A stretch of DNA of 64,000 nt from Bacteroides congonensis (GTDB taxonomy: Bacteria > Bacteroidota > Bacteroidia > Bacteroidales > Bacteroidaceae). Location: the NCBI RefSeq assembly GCF_900130125.1, contig NZ_FQXY01000008.1, positions 1 through 64,000 on the forward strand, read 5' to 3'. Below are positions 32,265-42,841 of this stretch, one piece after another. Made by a program: the position numbers and the translations under genes. Numbering within the stretch: position 1 is the stretch's first letter; each line of letters starts with the position of its first letter. Under the pieces are notes generated by a model. It was given only the letters and a program-made list of their open reading frames with translations. It searched no databases and had not been told where the DNA came from.

Positions 32265-33422
32265 CTAAATCTCTGCAAAGAATTCAATCAGACAGGCATT
32301 GTCGAGCAGCCATTTATACTGCTCCTTGTTATGTCCCGACCAATCCCTGCCTAATAATCCGTTTTCATCCCGGTAGTTTTCCCAGGCGTGAAGCGCATTC
32401 TCCACCATCGCATTGACATACGACGGATTCTTGTCAATCTTATACAGAGCTTTCAGTCCTCTGAATAAGATCACGTTAAACCAGGCCATGTCTTTATGCA
32501 CTTTGACAGTCGGGTCTTTCTTATCGGCTTTTGTGCGGAAAAAGGCATCTGTTCCTGCGGCTGTTTGCTGTGCATCGTGCAAATACTGTTCATCTCCCGT
32601 TTCCTTATAGAGTAATACACCCGCCTGAATCATCTGTCCACTGTTGTAGGCGTACTTCTCTTTGGAAACTTTCCCTTTCAGGTTGATATTATCCCAGTAA
32701 AGGTGGTCGGTAGGGTCGCATAGATGTTTTTTCGTCCAGGCATACGTCTCTTTTGCTTTTTCGAGGTATTTGGTATCCTTCGTCAGCCGGTACAACTTGA
32801 CGCCGAGCACAGTAGACGGTGCATTGGAACAAGTATGCTTCGCTTCCTTCTGCTGTTCACACCAAAAGATGCCACCACCCATCTCGTCGCTCCATCCACT
32901 GTAGATATATTGATACAATGCAACGGCTTTTTCCAAAGATGCAGGCTTGTGAGTCAGTTGGTAATAATCGCAGTAATCCAGTGCAATCCAGATGTTATCG
33001 TCATAATAACGTCCGTGCTGCCCGTACTTGGTGGGGTATGACTGATAACAGGCCGGCAGGCGGCTGTTATCCCAATACTGCTCCATTCCCGGTAGAATTC
33101 TTTTCTCGAGAATCTTTTTGTACTTCTTGTTTCCGGTCGCTTTGTATAAAGCCACACAACCTGACATCATCCCTGAGTAAGGCCATAGAAAAGAAGCTTT
33201 CAGCGTTCCGCTCTGTTCCATTCCTCCTGCCAGGTAAGTGATTTTCTGGTCGGGGTTGACAGGATATGTCTCTGTCAGTAATCCGTCTTTCGTCTGATAA
33301 AGACTCAATACATTGTGTAGAATCGAGTCAGCAATGGAAAGATAACGAGTATTTTCGGGTGTCTTTCCCACTGCGGAAGTAAGGCAAAATAATATACAGA
33401 CTAGGGTACATACATTTCTCAT
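32265..33422 (-). CDS. GH76 alpha-1,6-mannanase
   Basis: A 385-residue enzyme with a signal peptide ([17 protein letters not shown]) and no lipobox, so likely periplasmic. It has the GH76 alpha/alpha barrel: [16 protein letters not shown] with the catalytic Asp-Asp pair, [10 protein letters not shown], and the [14 protein letters not shown] repeat. GH76 cuts alpha-1,6-mannan backbones from inside. It lies between GH125 and the EEP gene. The second GH76 of the locus (48932-50485) is a lipoprotein, so the two probably work in different compartments. Confidence 0.93.
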   Translation of the reverse strand: MRNVCTLVCILFCLTSAVGKTPENTRYLSIADSILHNVLSLYQTKDGLLTETYPVNPDQKITYLAGGMEQSGTLKASFLWPYSGMMSGCVALYKATGNKKYKKILEKRILPGMEQYWDNSRLPACYQSYPTKYGQHGRYYDDNIWIALDYCDYYQLTHKPASLEKAVALYQYIYSGWSDEMGGGIFWCEQQKEAKHTCSNAPSTVLGVKLYRLTKDTKYLEKAKETYAWTKKHLCDPTDHLYWDNINLKGKVSKEKYAYNSGQMIQAGVLLYKETGDEQYLHDAQQTAAGTDAFFRTKADKKDPTVKVHKDMAWFNVILFRGLKALYKIDKNPSYVNAMVENALHAWENYRDENGLLGRDWSGHNKEQYKWLLDNACLIEFFAEI

Positions 33423-33476
33423 AGGAATATCAGGTTGTGTAGTGAGACTTTTCAGGTTATTTTATTACTAATAAGA

Positions 33477-34427
33477 TTATTGCTGCTGACGTTCGTCAAA
33501 CTCTAACTCTACTTTTACCGGGAAGTGATCCGAAGGAGTGCGGGCTTGATAAACTTTGATGTCGATTTCTTCCGGACAGTCGTTTGCCTGCTTCTTTTCG
33601 CCGCTTCCTACGATGCTCCGGTAAGTATCTGTCAATACACCATATCTTTTCACATGGAAAGACGGAGATACGAATATATGGTCGATACGGCTTTCAGTAA
33701 AGCTGTTGGGATCGAAGCTATTGAAGGTTCCGTTCATTGCATAGCGGAAGTCACACTTTTCGTATGAGTCGCAGAGCACTCCCTTGTTTACAAAAGCATC
33801 GTATGACTGATGGGTCTGATCGACATTGAAGTCACCGGTCAGGATAGCCGGAAGATTTTTACCTTTACCGAGTTCTTTCATCTTCTCCTGCACGAGGTAT
33901 GCACTTTCCACACGGGCTTTCTTGCCGATATGATCCATGTGCAGATTGAAGAAAAGGAATTCAAAACCGGTATCTTTGCATTTGAAGTGTCCCCAACTGC
34001 AGATACGCGGCAACACCGCATCCCAGCCTTTGCTCGGTACATCGGGAGTTTCCGACAGCCAGAAATCGCCTTTTTCTACCAAATCGAACTTATCGGTACG
34101 ATAGAAGATGGCAGAGTGTTCGCCTCGGTCTTTACCGTCATCACGGCCTACGCCAATGTAGTCATAACCGGGAAGCGCTTCTTTCATGTCTTTCAACTGA
34201 TGAAGGAAACACTCCTGCGTTCCGAAAATATCGAAATCGTGGTATTGTACCATCTTGGCTATCACCGGATAGCGTTGTCCCCAACCGTTTCCATGGAGTG
34301 AATCGCTGCCGTTGGCGTTTCTTAGATTGTAAGAGGCAACAGTGAATGTAGTAGGCTGATAGTTACTCTGACAACCGCAGAAGACTATCGTCACAAGGGC
34401 AATTAGTAAAAGGTTTTTCAGTTTCAT
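33477..34427 (-). CDS. Endonuclease/exonuclease/phosphatase-family lipoprotein
   Basis: A 316-residue lipoprotein (LVTIVFCGCQSN) with the EEP fold: VASYNLRNANG, FGTQECF, NLHMDHIG, LTGDFNVD, SRIDHIFVS and PSDHFPV, giving the Asn, Glu, His, Asp and His metal and catalytic residues. It is a phosphodiesterase or phosphatase by fold. In this PUL setting it may remove phosphate or phosphodiester groups from mannan; that is inferred from context. It lies between GH76 and GH92. Confidence 0.88.
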   Translation of the reverse strand: MKLKNLLLIALVTIVFCGCQSNYQPTTFTVASYNLRNANGSDSLHGNGWGQRYPVIAKMVQYHDFDIFGTQECFLHQLKDMKEALPGYDYIGVGRDDGKDRGEHSAIFYRTDKFDLVEKGDFWLSETPDVPSKGWDAVLPRICSWGHFKCKDTGFEFLFFNLHMDHIGKKARVESAYLVQEKMKELGKGKNLPAILTGDFNVDQTHQSYDAFVNKGVLCDSYEKCDFRYAMNGTFNSFDPNSFTESRIDHIFVSPSFHVKRYGVLTDTYRSIVGSGEKKQANDCPEEIDIKVYQARTPSDHFPVKVELEFDERQQQ

Positions 34428-34480
34428 GTTTTTATAGTTTGTTTGGTAGATAATTCATTGATCTCCAAAAGTACAATATT

Positions 34481-36763
34481 TTATTCAAATGAAAGAGAAT
34501 AAGGTCTATCTTTTTCTGTGGTTCCCCGTTGTTTATTGGGTACGGGGCTCATTTGGAATTGAATATTAGCACCTTTTATCAATTGGTCATGTGTAAGATA
34601 ATTGCGGGAATTAGATTTTCCGTTTATCTTCATTTCCTTGATGTAACGGTTGTCGAGTTGATTGTTATCTGCCTTGATGGTGATGGTCTTTCCATTCTCC
34701 AGATGTAACTTCGCCGATTTGAAGAGCGGAGTTCCTATAATATATTCATCCGTTCCCGGACAAACAGGATAGAAACCGAGTGCGGAGAACACATACCAGG
34801 CGGAAGTCTGTCCGTTGTCCTCGTCGCCGCAATAACCGTCGGGACCGGCGGTATATAGCTTGTTCATAATTTCGCGTATCCAGTATTGAGCTTTCCAAGG
34901 CTCGCTCGAATAGTTGTAGAGATACACCATGTGCTGAATCGGCTGGTTACCGTGTGCATATTGCCCCATGTTCATCACTTGCATTTCACGCATCTCGTGA
35001 ATCATGCCGCGACTCTCCATTCCCAGTTTACCTGGAATGACGAAGACAGAATCCATCATCGTATTGAATTCTTTTTTACCTCCCATCAGGTCGATAAGTC
35101 CCTGTGGGTCATGGAACACACAGAAGCTCCAATGCCAACTATTACCTTCGCAGAACTCTCCGCTCCAGTCTACCGCATCAAAATTCGGATTGAACACTCC
35201 TTTATTATCTTTACCTACCATCAGTTTGCGCTCCGGGTGATAGACATTCTTGTAGTTCAGTGCACGTTTCTTATAAATGTCGATTTCGCTCTCCGGTTTG
35301 CCGAGTTTCTTACCCAATGTATAAATTGCCCAGTCATTATATGCGTATTCCAGCGTGCGTGCAACGTTTTGTCCTATGCCGATATTGTTAGCTACGTATC
35401 CCAGTTGGTTGTAAGATTCGTAACCCAGACGGCCTGAAGCAGTCCCGCGAAGATGCGCGTTTGCTCCGTGTTTTAATGCTTCCCAAAGAGTCTCGATGTC
35501 ATATCCGCGCAAACCTTTGATGTAAGCGTCGGTCACTACGGAAGCCGAATTGTTGCCCACCATACAATCCCGGTGTCCCGGACTGGCCCATTCCGGCAGG
35601 AATCCGCTCTCTTTGTAAGCGTTTACCAAACCTTCCTGCATCTTCAGATTCATTGACGGATACATCAGGTTGAGGAAAGGGAACAGACAACGGAACGTGT
35701 CCCAGAATCCGGTGTCGGTAAACATGTAGCCGGGACGCACTTCACCGTTGTAAGGGCTGTAATGCATAACTTGTCCTTTAGCGTCTATCTCGTAGAAGCT
35801 GCGTGGGAAAAGCATGGAACGGTACAGGCAGGAGTAGAAGGTACGCAGGTTATCGATGTTATCGTCTTCCACCTCTATTTTACTCATTTCACGGTTCCAC
35901 ACCTCTCTTCCGTTCGTTACCAATTGGTCGAAGCTGTTTTTGCCCAGCTCCTTGAGATTTAATTCCGCTTGTTCAGGGCTGATAAAGGAGGAAGCAACCC
36001 GTGCGTGTACGATTTCTCCTTTTTTCGTGGCGAATCCGATGACCGCACCTGTGTGGTTTCCTTTTGCTTCTGTCTCATTCGGAAGAATGTTGTTTTCAGA
36101 AACTGTGGAAATGAATGTAAACGGTTTGTCGAATTGAATCACAAAGTAGTTTTTGAAGTTTTCCGGTACACCACCGCTATTTTTGGTCGAATAGCCGATA
36201 ATTTTATTTTCTTCCGGAATTATTTTTACGTAAGAACCTTTGTCGAAAGCATCTACAATAACGTAGGCGTTTTTAGTCTCCGGATACGTGAAACGGAACA
36301 TGGCGGCACGTTCCGTAGGAGCAAGCTCGGTCGTAACATCGTGGTCGGCAAGATACACCTTATAATAATAAGGCTTGGCGACTTCCGCTTTGTGAGAGAA
36401 CCAACTGGCACGTCGGTCTTGATCGAATACCAGTCCGCCGGTGATAGGCATGATGGCAAACTGACCATAGTCGTTCATCCAGGGGCTGGGCTGATGTGTT
36501 TGTTTGAATCCCCGGATTTTGTCGGCATCATACGTGTACGCCCAACCATCTCCCATCTTACCGGTCTGCGGCGTCCAGAAATTCATTCCCCACGGCAATG
36601 CCGTAGCTGGATACGTGTTTCCGGTAGACAGTTCAAACTTGGATTGAGTGCCTACCAGTGTGCTGACGTAGTCTACCGGATTCTTAACGGCAGAGGATTG
36701 CAGACTATACAACACGGCACTTCCAAGAAATAGCAAGTGTTTAAATGAAAAATGTGTTTTCAT
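34481..36763 (-). CDS. GH92 alpha-mannosidase
   Basis: A 760-residue exported enzyme (KTHFSFKHLLFLGSAVLYSL) of family GH92, calcium-dependent exo-alpha-mannosidases of several linkages. Motifs are VGTQSKFELSTGNTYPA, PQTGKMGDGWAYTY, GFWDTFRCLFPFLNL and GDEDNGQTSAWYVFSALGFY. The frame extends to a TTG at 36769, but the ATG at 36763 is followed by a proper signal peptide. It is the first gene of the minus-strand PUL run, divergent to the HTCS gene, as in known mannan PULs. Confidence 0.93.
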   Translation of the reverse strand: MKTHFSFKHLLFLGSAVLYSLQSSAVKNPVDYVSTLVGTQSKFELSTGNTYPATALPWGMNFWTPQTGKMGDGWAYTYDADKIRGFKQTHQPSPWMNDYGQFAIMPITGGLVFDQDRRASWFSHKAEVAKPYYYKVYLADHDVTTELAPTERAAMFRFTYPETKNAYVIVDAFDKGSYVKIIPEENKIIGYSTKNSGGVPENFKNYFVIQFDKPFTFISTVSENNILPNETEAKGNHTGAVIGFATKKGEIVHARVASSFISPEQAELNLKELGKNSFDQLVTNGREVWNREMSKIEVEDDNIDNLRTFYSCLYRSMLFPRSFYEIDAKGQVMHYSPYNGEVRPGYMFTDTGFWDTFRCLFPFLNLMYPSMNLKMQEGLVNAYKESGFLPEWASPGHRDCMVGNNSASVVTDAYIKGLRGYDIETLWEALKHGANAHLRGTASGRLGYESYNQLGYVANNIGIGQNVARTLEYAYNDWAIYTLGKKLGKPESEIDIYKKRALNYKNVYHPERKLMVGKDNKGVFNPNFDAVDWSGEFCEGNSWHWSFCVFHDPQGLIDLMGGKKEFNTMMDSVFVIPGKLGMESRGMIHEMREMQVMNMGQYAHGNQPIQHMVYLYNYSSEPWKAQYWIREIMNKLYTAGPDGYCGDEDNGQTSAWYVFSALGFYPVCPGTDEYIIGTPLFKSAKLHLENGKTITIKADNNQLDNRYIKEMKINGKSNSRNYLTHDQLIKGANIQFQMSPVPNKQRGTTEKDRPYSLSFE

Positions 36764-36936
36764 GAACAAATGAATTTATTGATTTGAAAATAATTTCTAC
36801 AACGAAAATAGGGAGAAAAGGAACGTGCTTTCCAGAATAGGAAGACAAAAATACCTAATGGCGCTAATATTAACTACTATGGCGCGAAAATTTACTTATA
36901 TTTCTGTCCAAAAAAAGTGCAGAATGTTTTTTTGTT

Positions 36937-36944
36937 TACCTTTG
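36937..36944 (+). promoter_or_regulatory. Putative -7 box for the HTCS gene
   Basis: TACCTTTG fits the Bacteroides -7 box TAnnTTTG and lies 30 bp ahead of the HTCS start codon at 36974. No clear upstream TTTG at the right spacing is seen. Confidence 0.45.
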
Positions 36945-36973
36945 TCATAAAGTAAATCTAAGAATAATACACT

Positions 36974-39900
36974 ATGAGGAAACAGAACGTTTTTATCTTT
37001 CTATTCTTTCTTAATCTGTTGATACATAATGCTTATGCGTATAACTTGAAGCAAGTTGCAGATAAGGAATATATGTCTAACAGTTCTATTACATCTTTGT
37101 GCCAGGATGAACGCGGATTGATGTGGATCGGAACCTGCGACGGCCTGAATATTTATGATGGACAGGAGATCGAAGAATTTAAGACCCGTGACAAGGAGGA
37201 TTACCTATCTGGTAATTTGATTGACAATATTGTGTATACGGGAGATGAAACTTACTGGATTCAAACCTACTATGGATTGAACCGTCTGGACCGGCGGACA
37301 AATACAATCACTCACTATAATGAGTTTCAGAAACTCTTCTTTATGAATAAGGATAATCATGGCAACCTGTTCATTATTCAGGATAGCAACTGTATCTACT
37401 ATTATCATAAGAAAGAGGGTGTCTTCAAGAAAATTAATATCACGGGAATCCCCATTTCCGATATTGTAGACTTTTTTATCGACGGTAGCAACCGGATGTG
37501 GGTAGTGATGAAGGGCTACAACCGCTGTTATGATATACAGCGGGAAGACGCATCGGGAGATATCACTCTGTTACCCCAGAAAACAAACCTGATTTATCAG
37601 ACTTCCTTGATTTATTGTTTCAATGACGAGCAATCTCTTTATTACATAGACAAGGAATTTAATTTCTATGCTTTCCATATTCCGACCCAGAAGAATGAAT
37701 TTATTGCCAATCTGGGTAAGGAAATACAGGAACGTGGCAAAATTTCGTCCATCGTTCATTATCATAACAGCTATTTTGTGGGCTTTTTGATGGATGGCAT
37801 TCTCCTGTTGGAGAAACAGAAGGAGACGGATCATTATCAAATTCAGTCGTTACCTATCAACAGTGGTGTATTCTGTCTCAAGAAAGACCGTTTTCAGGAT
37901 GTTGTCTGGATTGGTACTGACGGGCAGGGCGTTTATCTTTATTCGAACCCGCTTTATTCTATCAAATCAATGGTGCTTAGCAATTACACCGAGAAAATAG
38001 AACGCCCTGTGCGTGCCATCTATCTTGATGATGAACGTACTTTCTGGGTGGGAACCAAAGGAAACGGAATTCTAAAAATCTATGATTACGAATTCGATAA
38101 AAACATCTCCGACTGCCGGGCAGAGGTGTTGACTACCTCTAATAGTGCTTTGAGTAGTAATGCCGTTTATTGTTTTGCCAAGAGCCACCGGAATTTGCTT
38201 TGGATAGGAGACGAAGAAGGATTAACTTATTATTCATATCGGGAAAAACGTATCAAGAGTATACCGATACGGATCGGTAACGAAGATTTTAAATACATCC
38301 ATGACATTTACGAAACAGCAGATTCCGAACTGTGGCTGGCGAGTGTCGGCATGGGAGTGGTGAAGGCTCGTATTGCCGGAACACCGGACAATCCGGTGAT
38401 TGTGGATGCGCAACGTTACGTCATCAATGACGGTGAACTGGGATCGAACTATTTCTTTACTATTTATGCAGAGAATGAAGCCAACCTGTTGTTTGGCAAT
38501 AAAGGATATGGGGTATTCCGCTATAACGAAACGACGAATGGCCTGGAACCGGTGTCTACTCACAAATACGAAAACATGACCCTGAATAATATTCTCGCTA
38601 TCAGTAAAGACAGCAGCAATAACTATCTTTTCGGAACGAGCTACGGATTGATAAAGTACACATCGGAAACCTCTTATCAGCTCTTCAATGCCAAGAATGG
38701 TTTCCTGAATAATACCATTCATGCAATTCTTAGAAACTCGTCCGACAACTTCTGGTTGAGCACCAATCTCGGATTAATCAATTTCGATACGAAACGGAAT
38801 GTCTTTCGTTCGTATGGCTTTGGAGATGGTTTAAAAGTGGTAGAGTTTAGTGACGGTGCCGGTTTTCGGGATTCCCGGACTGGTACTCTGTTCTTTGGCG
38901 GAATTAATGGAGTCGTGGCTATCCGGGCGGATGGCCGTCCGGAGCAGCTTTATATGCCTCCTGTTTATTTTGATAAGCTGTCTATCTTCGGTGAACAATA
39001 CAATCTGGGCGAATTCCTCACCCGGAAGAAAGAAACTGAAGTCTTGAATTTGCAGTATGACCAGAATTTCTTTTCTGTTTCATTCGCCTCTGTGGATTAC
39101 CTGAACGGTAATAATCGTACCTATTTCTATAAACTGAAAGGATTGAGTGACCAATGGGTAAACAACGGTTCGGAAAGCGGAGTCTCTTTTACGAATATGG
39201 CTCCCGGCGAATACACCCTGCTGGTGAAATATTATAATAGTGTTTTTGATAAAGAAAGTGATGTCTATTCGTTAGTCATTCGTATGGGCGATCCGTGGTA
39301 TGCTTCCTGGTGGGCCTACCTGATTTATGCCTTGTGCCTGCTTTTACTGGTAGCTTTATTGATACGTTCTTTTATCCTGCGCTCCAAACGTAAAAAGCAG
39401 GAATTGCTGAATGAGATAGAGAAACGTCATCAGAAGAATGTCTTCGAATCCAAACTCCGTTTCTTTACCAATATCGCGCATGAGTTCTGTACTCCGCTGA
39501 CCTTGATTTATGGTCCTTGCGGACGAATCCTCTCGTCGAAAGGACTTAGTAAATTTGTTGTGGACTATGTACAGATGATTCAGACAAATGCTGAACGCCT
39601 CAATAACCTGATTCATGAGTTGATCGAGTTCCGCCGGATTGAAACGGGTAACAGGGAAGTGCGGGTGGAATCATTGAATGTATCTTTCATTGTGAAAGGA
39701 ATAGCTAAAACATTTGTCGAAATGGCTAAATCCAGAAACATCACTTTCTTGAGTAAGATACCCGAACAGGTGATGTGGAACTCGGACAAGGGCTTTCTGA
39801 ATACAATCATTATTAATCTGATTTCTAATGCTTTTAAATATACTCCCGACGGGCAAAGCATTAAGATTGAAGTGGATACGAACGGAGAAAATGTACTGAT

Positions 39901-41011
39901 TCTTCGTGTTGCAAATGAAGGAAGTACCATCAAAGAAAAGGATTTCCAGTATATTTTCAACCGGTATACTATTTTGGATAATTTCGAGAATCAGGACGAA
40001 AAGAACTTTTCACGGAATGGGTTAGGGCTGGCTATTTCTTATAATATGGCAAAGTTGCTGAATGGTACATTGAAAGTAGAAAATACTTCTGACGGATGGG
40101 TGATGTTTACATTGACTTTGCCAGTCATGGAACTGACTACCGGAGTATCGGAAACTAAACGGCTGACGGCGGAATATATTCCCAAGATAGATACTCAACC
40201 GATATTGAAACTTCCCCAGTATGAGTTTGACAAGATGCGTCCTACGCTTTTGGTGGTCGATGATGAAATTGAAATGTTGTGGTTTATCGGAGAAATCTTT
40301 TCCGGCGATTTCAATGTAGTAACCTTGCAAGACCCCGAACGACTGGATCAGGTGATGAATGAGGTTTATCCGAATGTGATTATCTGTGATGTCATGATGC
40401 CGGGCATTGGTGGAATTGAATTGACCCGACGGATTAAGTCGGTGAAAGAGACGGCGCATATTCCTATTATTGTGGTTTCCGGGCGGCATGAGATGGAACA
40501 ACAGATGGAGGCTCTTTCTGCCGGTGTGGAGATGTATATCACCAAACCGTTTAGTGCGGAGTATCTTCGTATATCTGTGTGTCAGGTGATGGAACGAAAA
40601 GAAGTATTAAAGAATTATTTCAGTTCGCCGATCAGTTCTTTTGAAAAGTCGGATGGAAAGTTAACGCACAAAGAGTCGAAGAAGTTCCTACAATCGGTTT
40701 TGAAGATAGTCAATGATAACATAACAAACAAGGATTTAACGCCGCGTTATATTGCCGACCGGTTGGCAATCAGTCCCCGGAGTCTCTATCGGAAGATGGA
40801 AGAGATAGGAGAGGGCAGTCCGACGGATTTGATAAAGGAATGTCGTTTGCATATAGCAAAAGATTTATTGCTGACGACGAAAAAGACGATTGATGAAATT
40901 GTATTCGATTCAGGATTCTCGAATAAAGTAACTTTCTTCAAGGTGTTCCGTGAAAAGTATGAATGTACGCCAAAAGAGTTTCGACAAAAATATCTATGGG
41001 AAGTGCAGTAA
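36974..41011 (+). CDS. Hybrid two-component sensor/regulator (HTCS) of the PUL
   Basis: A 1345-residue protein with sensor and regulator parts in one chain. It has a signal peptide; a periplasmic part of about 750 residues made of beta-propeller repeats (for example GLMWIGTCDGLNIYDG, TFWVGTKGNGILKIYD) and a Y_Y_Y-type domain; a membrane helix near 778-800; a histidine-kinase core with His in NIAHEFCTPLTL (about 835); an ATPase domain; a receiver with Asp in VIICDVMMPG (about 1138); and a C-terminal AraC helix-turn-helix (LTPRYIADRLAISPRSLYRK). It binds a released oligosaccharide and activates the SusCD operon. The phosphorylation box reads HEFCTPLT rather than the usual HELRTPLT. Confidence 0.95.
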   Translation: MRKQNVFIFLFFLNLLIHNAYAYNLKQVADKEYMSNSSITSLCQDERGLMWIGTCDGLNIYDGQEIEEFKTRDKEDYLSGNLIDNIVYTGDETYWIQTYYGLNRLDRRTNTITHYNEFQKLFFMNKDNHGNLFIIQDSNCIYYYHKKEGVFKKINITGIPISDIVDFFIDGSNRMWVVMKGYNRCYDIQREDASGDITLLPQKTNLIYQTSLIYCFNDEQSLYYIDKEFNFYAFHIPTQKNEFIANLGKEIQERGKISSIVHYHNSYFVGFLMDGILLLEKQKETDHYQIQSLPINSGVFCLKKDRFQDVVWIGTDGQGVYLYSNPLYSIKSMVLSNYTEKIERPVRAIYLDDERTFWVGTKGNGILKIYDYEFDKNISDCRAEVLTTSNSALSSNAVYCFAKSHRNLLWIGDEEGLTYYSYREKRIKSIPIRIGNEDFKYIHDIYETADSELWLASVGMGVVKARIAGTPDNPVIVDAQRYVINDGELGSNYFFTIYAENEANLLFGNKGYGVFRYNETTNGLEPVSTHKYENMTLNNILAISKDSSNNYLFGTSYGLIKYTSETSYQLFNAKNGFLNNTIHAILRNSSDNFWLSTNLGLINFDTKRNVFRSYGFGDGLKVVEFSDGAGFRDSRTGTLFFGGINGVVAIRADGRPEQLYMPPVYFDKLSIFGEQYNLGEFLTRKKETEVLNLQYDQNFFSVSFASVDYLNGNNRTYFYKLKGLSDQWVNNGSESGVSFTNMAPGEYTLLVKYYNSVFDKESDVYSLVIRMGDPWYASWWAYLIYALCLLLLVALLIRSFILRSKRKKQELLNEIEKRHQKNVFESKLRFFTNIAHEFCTPLTLIYGPCGRILSSKGLSKFVVDYVQMIQTNAERLNNLIHELIEFRRIETGNREVRVESLNVSFIVKGIAKTFVEMAKSRNITFLSKIPEQVMWNSDKGFLNTIIINLISNAFKYTPDGQSIKIEVDTNGENVLILRVANEGSTIKEKDFQYIFNRYTILDNFENQDEKNFSRNGLGLAISYNMAKLLNGTLKVENTSDGWVMFTLTLPVMELTTGVSETKRLTAEYIPKIDTQPILKLPQYEFDKMRPTLLVVDDEIEMLWFIGEIFSGDFNVVTLQDPERLDQVMNEVYPNVIICDVMMPGIGGIELTRRIKSVKETAHIPIIVVSGRHEMEQQMEALSAGVEMYITKPFSAEYLRISVCQVMERKEVLKNYFSSPISSFEKSDGKLTHKESKKFLQSVLKIVNDNITNKDLTPRYIADRLAISPRSLYRKMEEIGEGSPTDLIKECRLHIAKDLLLTTKKTIDEIVFDSGFSNKVTFFKVFREKYECTPKEFRQKYLWEVQ

Positions 41012-41503
41012 TAAATTTGAAATGTTGTAAAATAGAATACTATTCAGAATAGTTGTCACCTTATTCTAGAAGTAGATACATATTATGTAAAAGTTGAATT
41101 GTAGTGAAAGATAACTTTTTTTTATATATGCAAATTGTCACAATGGAGTATTTTGTTCTTAGAGTATTTTTATGAAGTGTAAATACGTGCCAGTAGTATG
41201 TTAGATAGATATTGGGAGTGCATATGTTTGTTTTTACAAAATGATAAAGTGTATTATAGCGACAATATAGTAAATATTTGTGCCAAGAGAAAGAGATTGA
41301 TTAAATATTCTGAGGGAATGGAAGTTTGAAAACTTACATTTGTAATATAATTGACTTGTGGTTTTTATTATTAGAATAGTTATTATTTGTTATACTTTTA
41401 AATTAAAATGCTTATGAATATTATAGAAAGACATCCGCCATGATTAATTATATGTATTATTGAATTATATAATAGAAACTAATCAAACATAAAGAATATA
41501 GAA
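41012..41503. promoter_or_regulatory. Control region of the SusCD operon
   Basis: A 492-bp AT-rich gap between the HTCS gene and the first plus-strand PUL gene. It must carry the HTCS-controlled promoter, but I see no certain -7 box or direct repeats that define the binding site. Base composition drops to strongly AT-rich from here to 56 kb. Confidence 0.4.
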
Positions 41504-42808
41504 ATGACAATAATAAAATATATAAAGTTTGTAGTTACAATTGTAATTGTTACAATTATTTTTTCCTGTTCTAAGAATGAGGCGGGAAATTCAGAATATG
41601 ATCCTTCTCTTCCTATTTCTTTAACAGATTTTTTCCCAATACAAGGGGGAATGGCGACTAGAATGGTTATTGAGGGAGCTAATTTTGGAACAGATCTCTC
41701 ACAAATCAAGGTATTTTTTAACCAAAAAGAGGCGTCAATTCTAAATGTGAAAAATAGTATTATTTATTTGCTTGTTCCTAAACTTCCTGGTAACGATTGT
41801 ATAGTTACTGTAAAAGTTGGCAATCAAGAGGCTAGGTTTACACGTAATTTTCAATATATAGAGAACTATTCTGTTACTACTATTGCTGGGCAACCTGGAA
41901 CCAATTTATTTGTGGAAGGGACCTTGGCTGCAGCACAATTTGGTCCCGTGCAACATCTTGCAATTGATGATGAAAATAATCTCTTTATTACGGAACGAAA
42001 TGGTAGTGATGGTAAAGGAACTTGTTCTGTATTGAATGAAGAGAGTGGTACAGTAACTTTTTTGTTTAAAGCGCCAGATAATTTGAATGTACCAACTGTC
42101 AATGCTCAGACGCAGAATGTATATATACCTTTAGACGGAGGATATACTTTCTATGAATTGAATCCTGTAAATCAATGGATTGCTAAGACTCGTTTGGTAC
42201 TTCATCCTTCCAAAGAACAGCAAGAGGAAGGAATGGATGATTTTGAAATAAATTGGAAACATTCTTTTGCTTTTTCTGGATATGATAATATGATTTATAC
42301 TCGTTCTTATGGAGGGGATTTAATAAAGGTAGATCCAGAAACAAGAGTAGGGCAAAAGATCGGCAACTTTTTTCCTAATACAGATAGTTTTATTGTTGCT
42401 CATCCAACACAACCGGAAATTTTATATATAGCTTATGCAGCTAAACATGTTATTTATACTTACAATATAGAGACTGGAGAACACAAATTGTTTGCTGGGG
42501 CTTTTGGACAATCAGGTTGGAACGATGGAATTGCAACTGATGCAGAATTTAATTCTCCTCGTCAAATGTCATTAGACATGGAAGGCAACATTTATATAGC
42601 TGATAGTGGTAATCACTGTATTAGAATGATAGATAAAAATGGTATAGTGACGACTCCTATTGGACAACCTGGAGAGGCAGGTTATGCAGATGGTAGCCCA
42701 GATATGGCTTTGTTGAACGATCCTAGAGGGGTAGCTGTGAATTCAGAAGGAGATGTGTATATTGCAGATTTAGGGAATCGCTGTATACGTAAACTTACAC
42801 TTCAATAA
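41504..42808 (+). CDS. IPT/TIG and NHL-repeat surface lipoprotein
   Basis: A 434-residue lipoprotein (TIVIVTIIFSCSKN, cysteine at about residue 22). Residues 36-125 form an IPT/TIG immunoglobulin-like domain (TDFFPIQGGMATRMVIEGAN). The remainder is a beta-propeller of NHL repeats, for example PRQMSLDMEGNIYIADSGNH and the similar AVNSEGDVYIADLGNRCIRK. It sits directly before susC (33 bp), as in the mannan PUL of B. thetaiotaomicron, and may bind glycan at the surface. It is probably the first gene of the SusCD operon. Confidence 0.88.
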   Translation: MTIIKYIKFVVTIVIVTIIFSCSKNEAGNSEYDPSLPISLTDFFPIQGGMATRMVIEGANFGTDLSQIKVFFNQKEASILNVKNSIIYLLVPKLPGNDCIVTVKVGNQEARFTRNFQYIENYSVTTIAGQPGTNLFVEGTLAAAQFGPVQHLAIDDENNLFITERNGSDGKGTCSVLNEESGTVTFLFKAPDNLNVPTVNAQTQNVYIPLDGGYTFYELNPVNQWIAKTRLVLHPSKEQQEEGMDDFEINWKHSFAFSGYDNMIYTRSYGGDLIKVDPETRVGQKIGNFFPNTDSFIVAHPTQPEILYIAYAAKHVIYTYNIETGEHKLFAGAFGQSGWNDGIATDAEFNSPRQMSLDMEGNIYIADSGNHCIRMIDKNGIVTTPIGQPGEAGYADGSPDMALLNDPRGVAVNSEGDVYIADLGNRCIRKLTLQ

Positions 42809-42841
42809 TTATGGTATAAACAAAAGAATAAGAATATAAAG

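Noticed and set aside
34886..36733. Plus-strand frames of 180-250 aa opposite GH92
   Set aside because: They are shadows of the GH92 coding strand and have no domain or signal.
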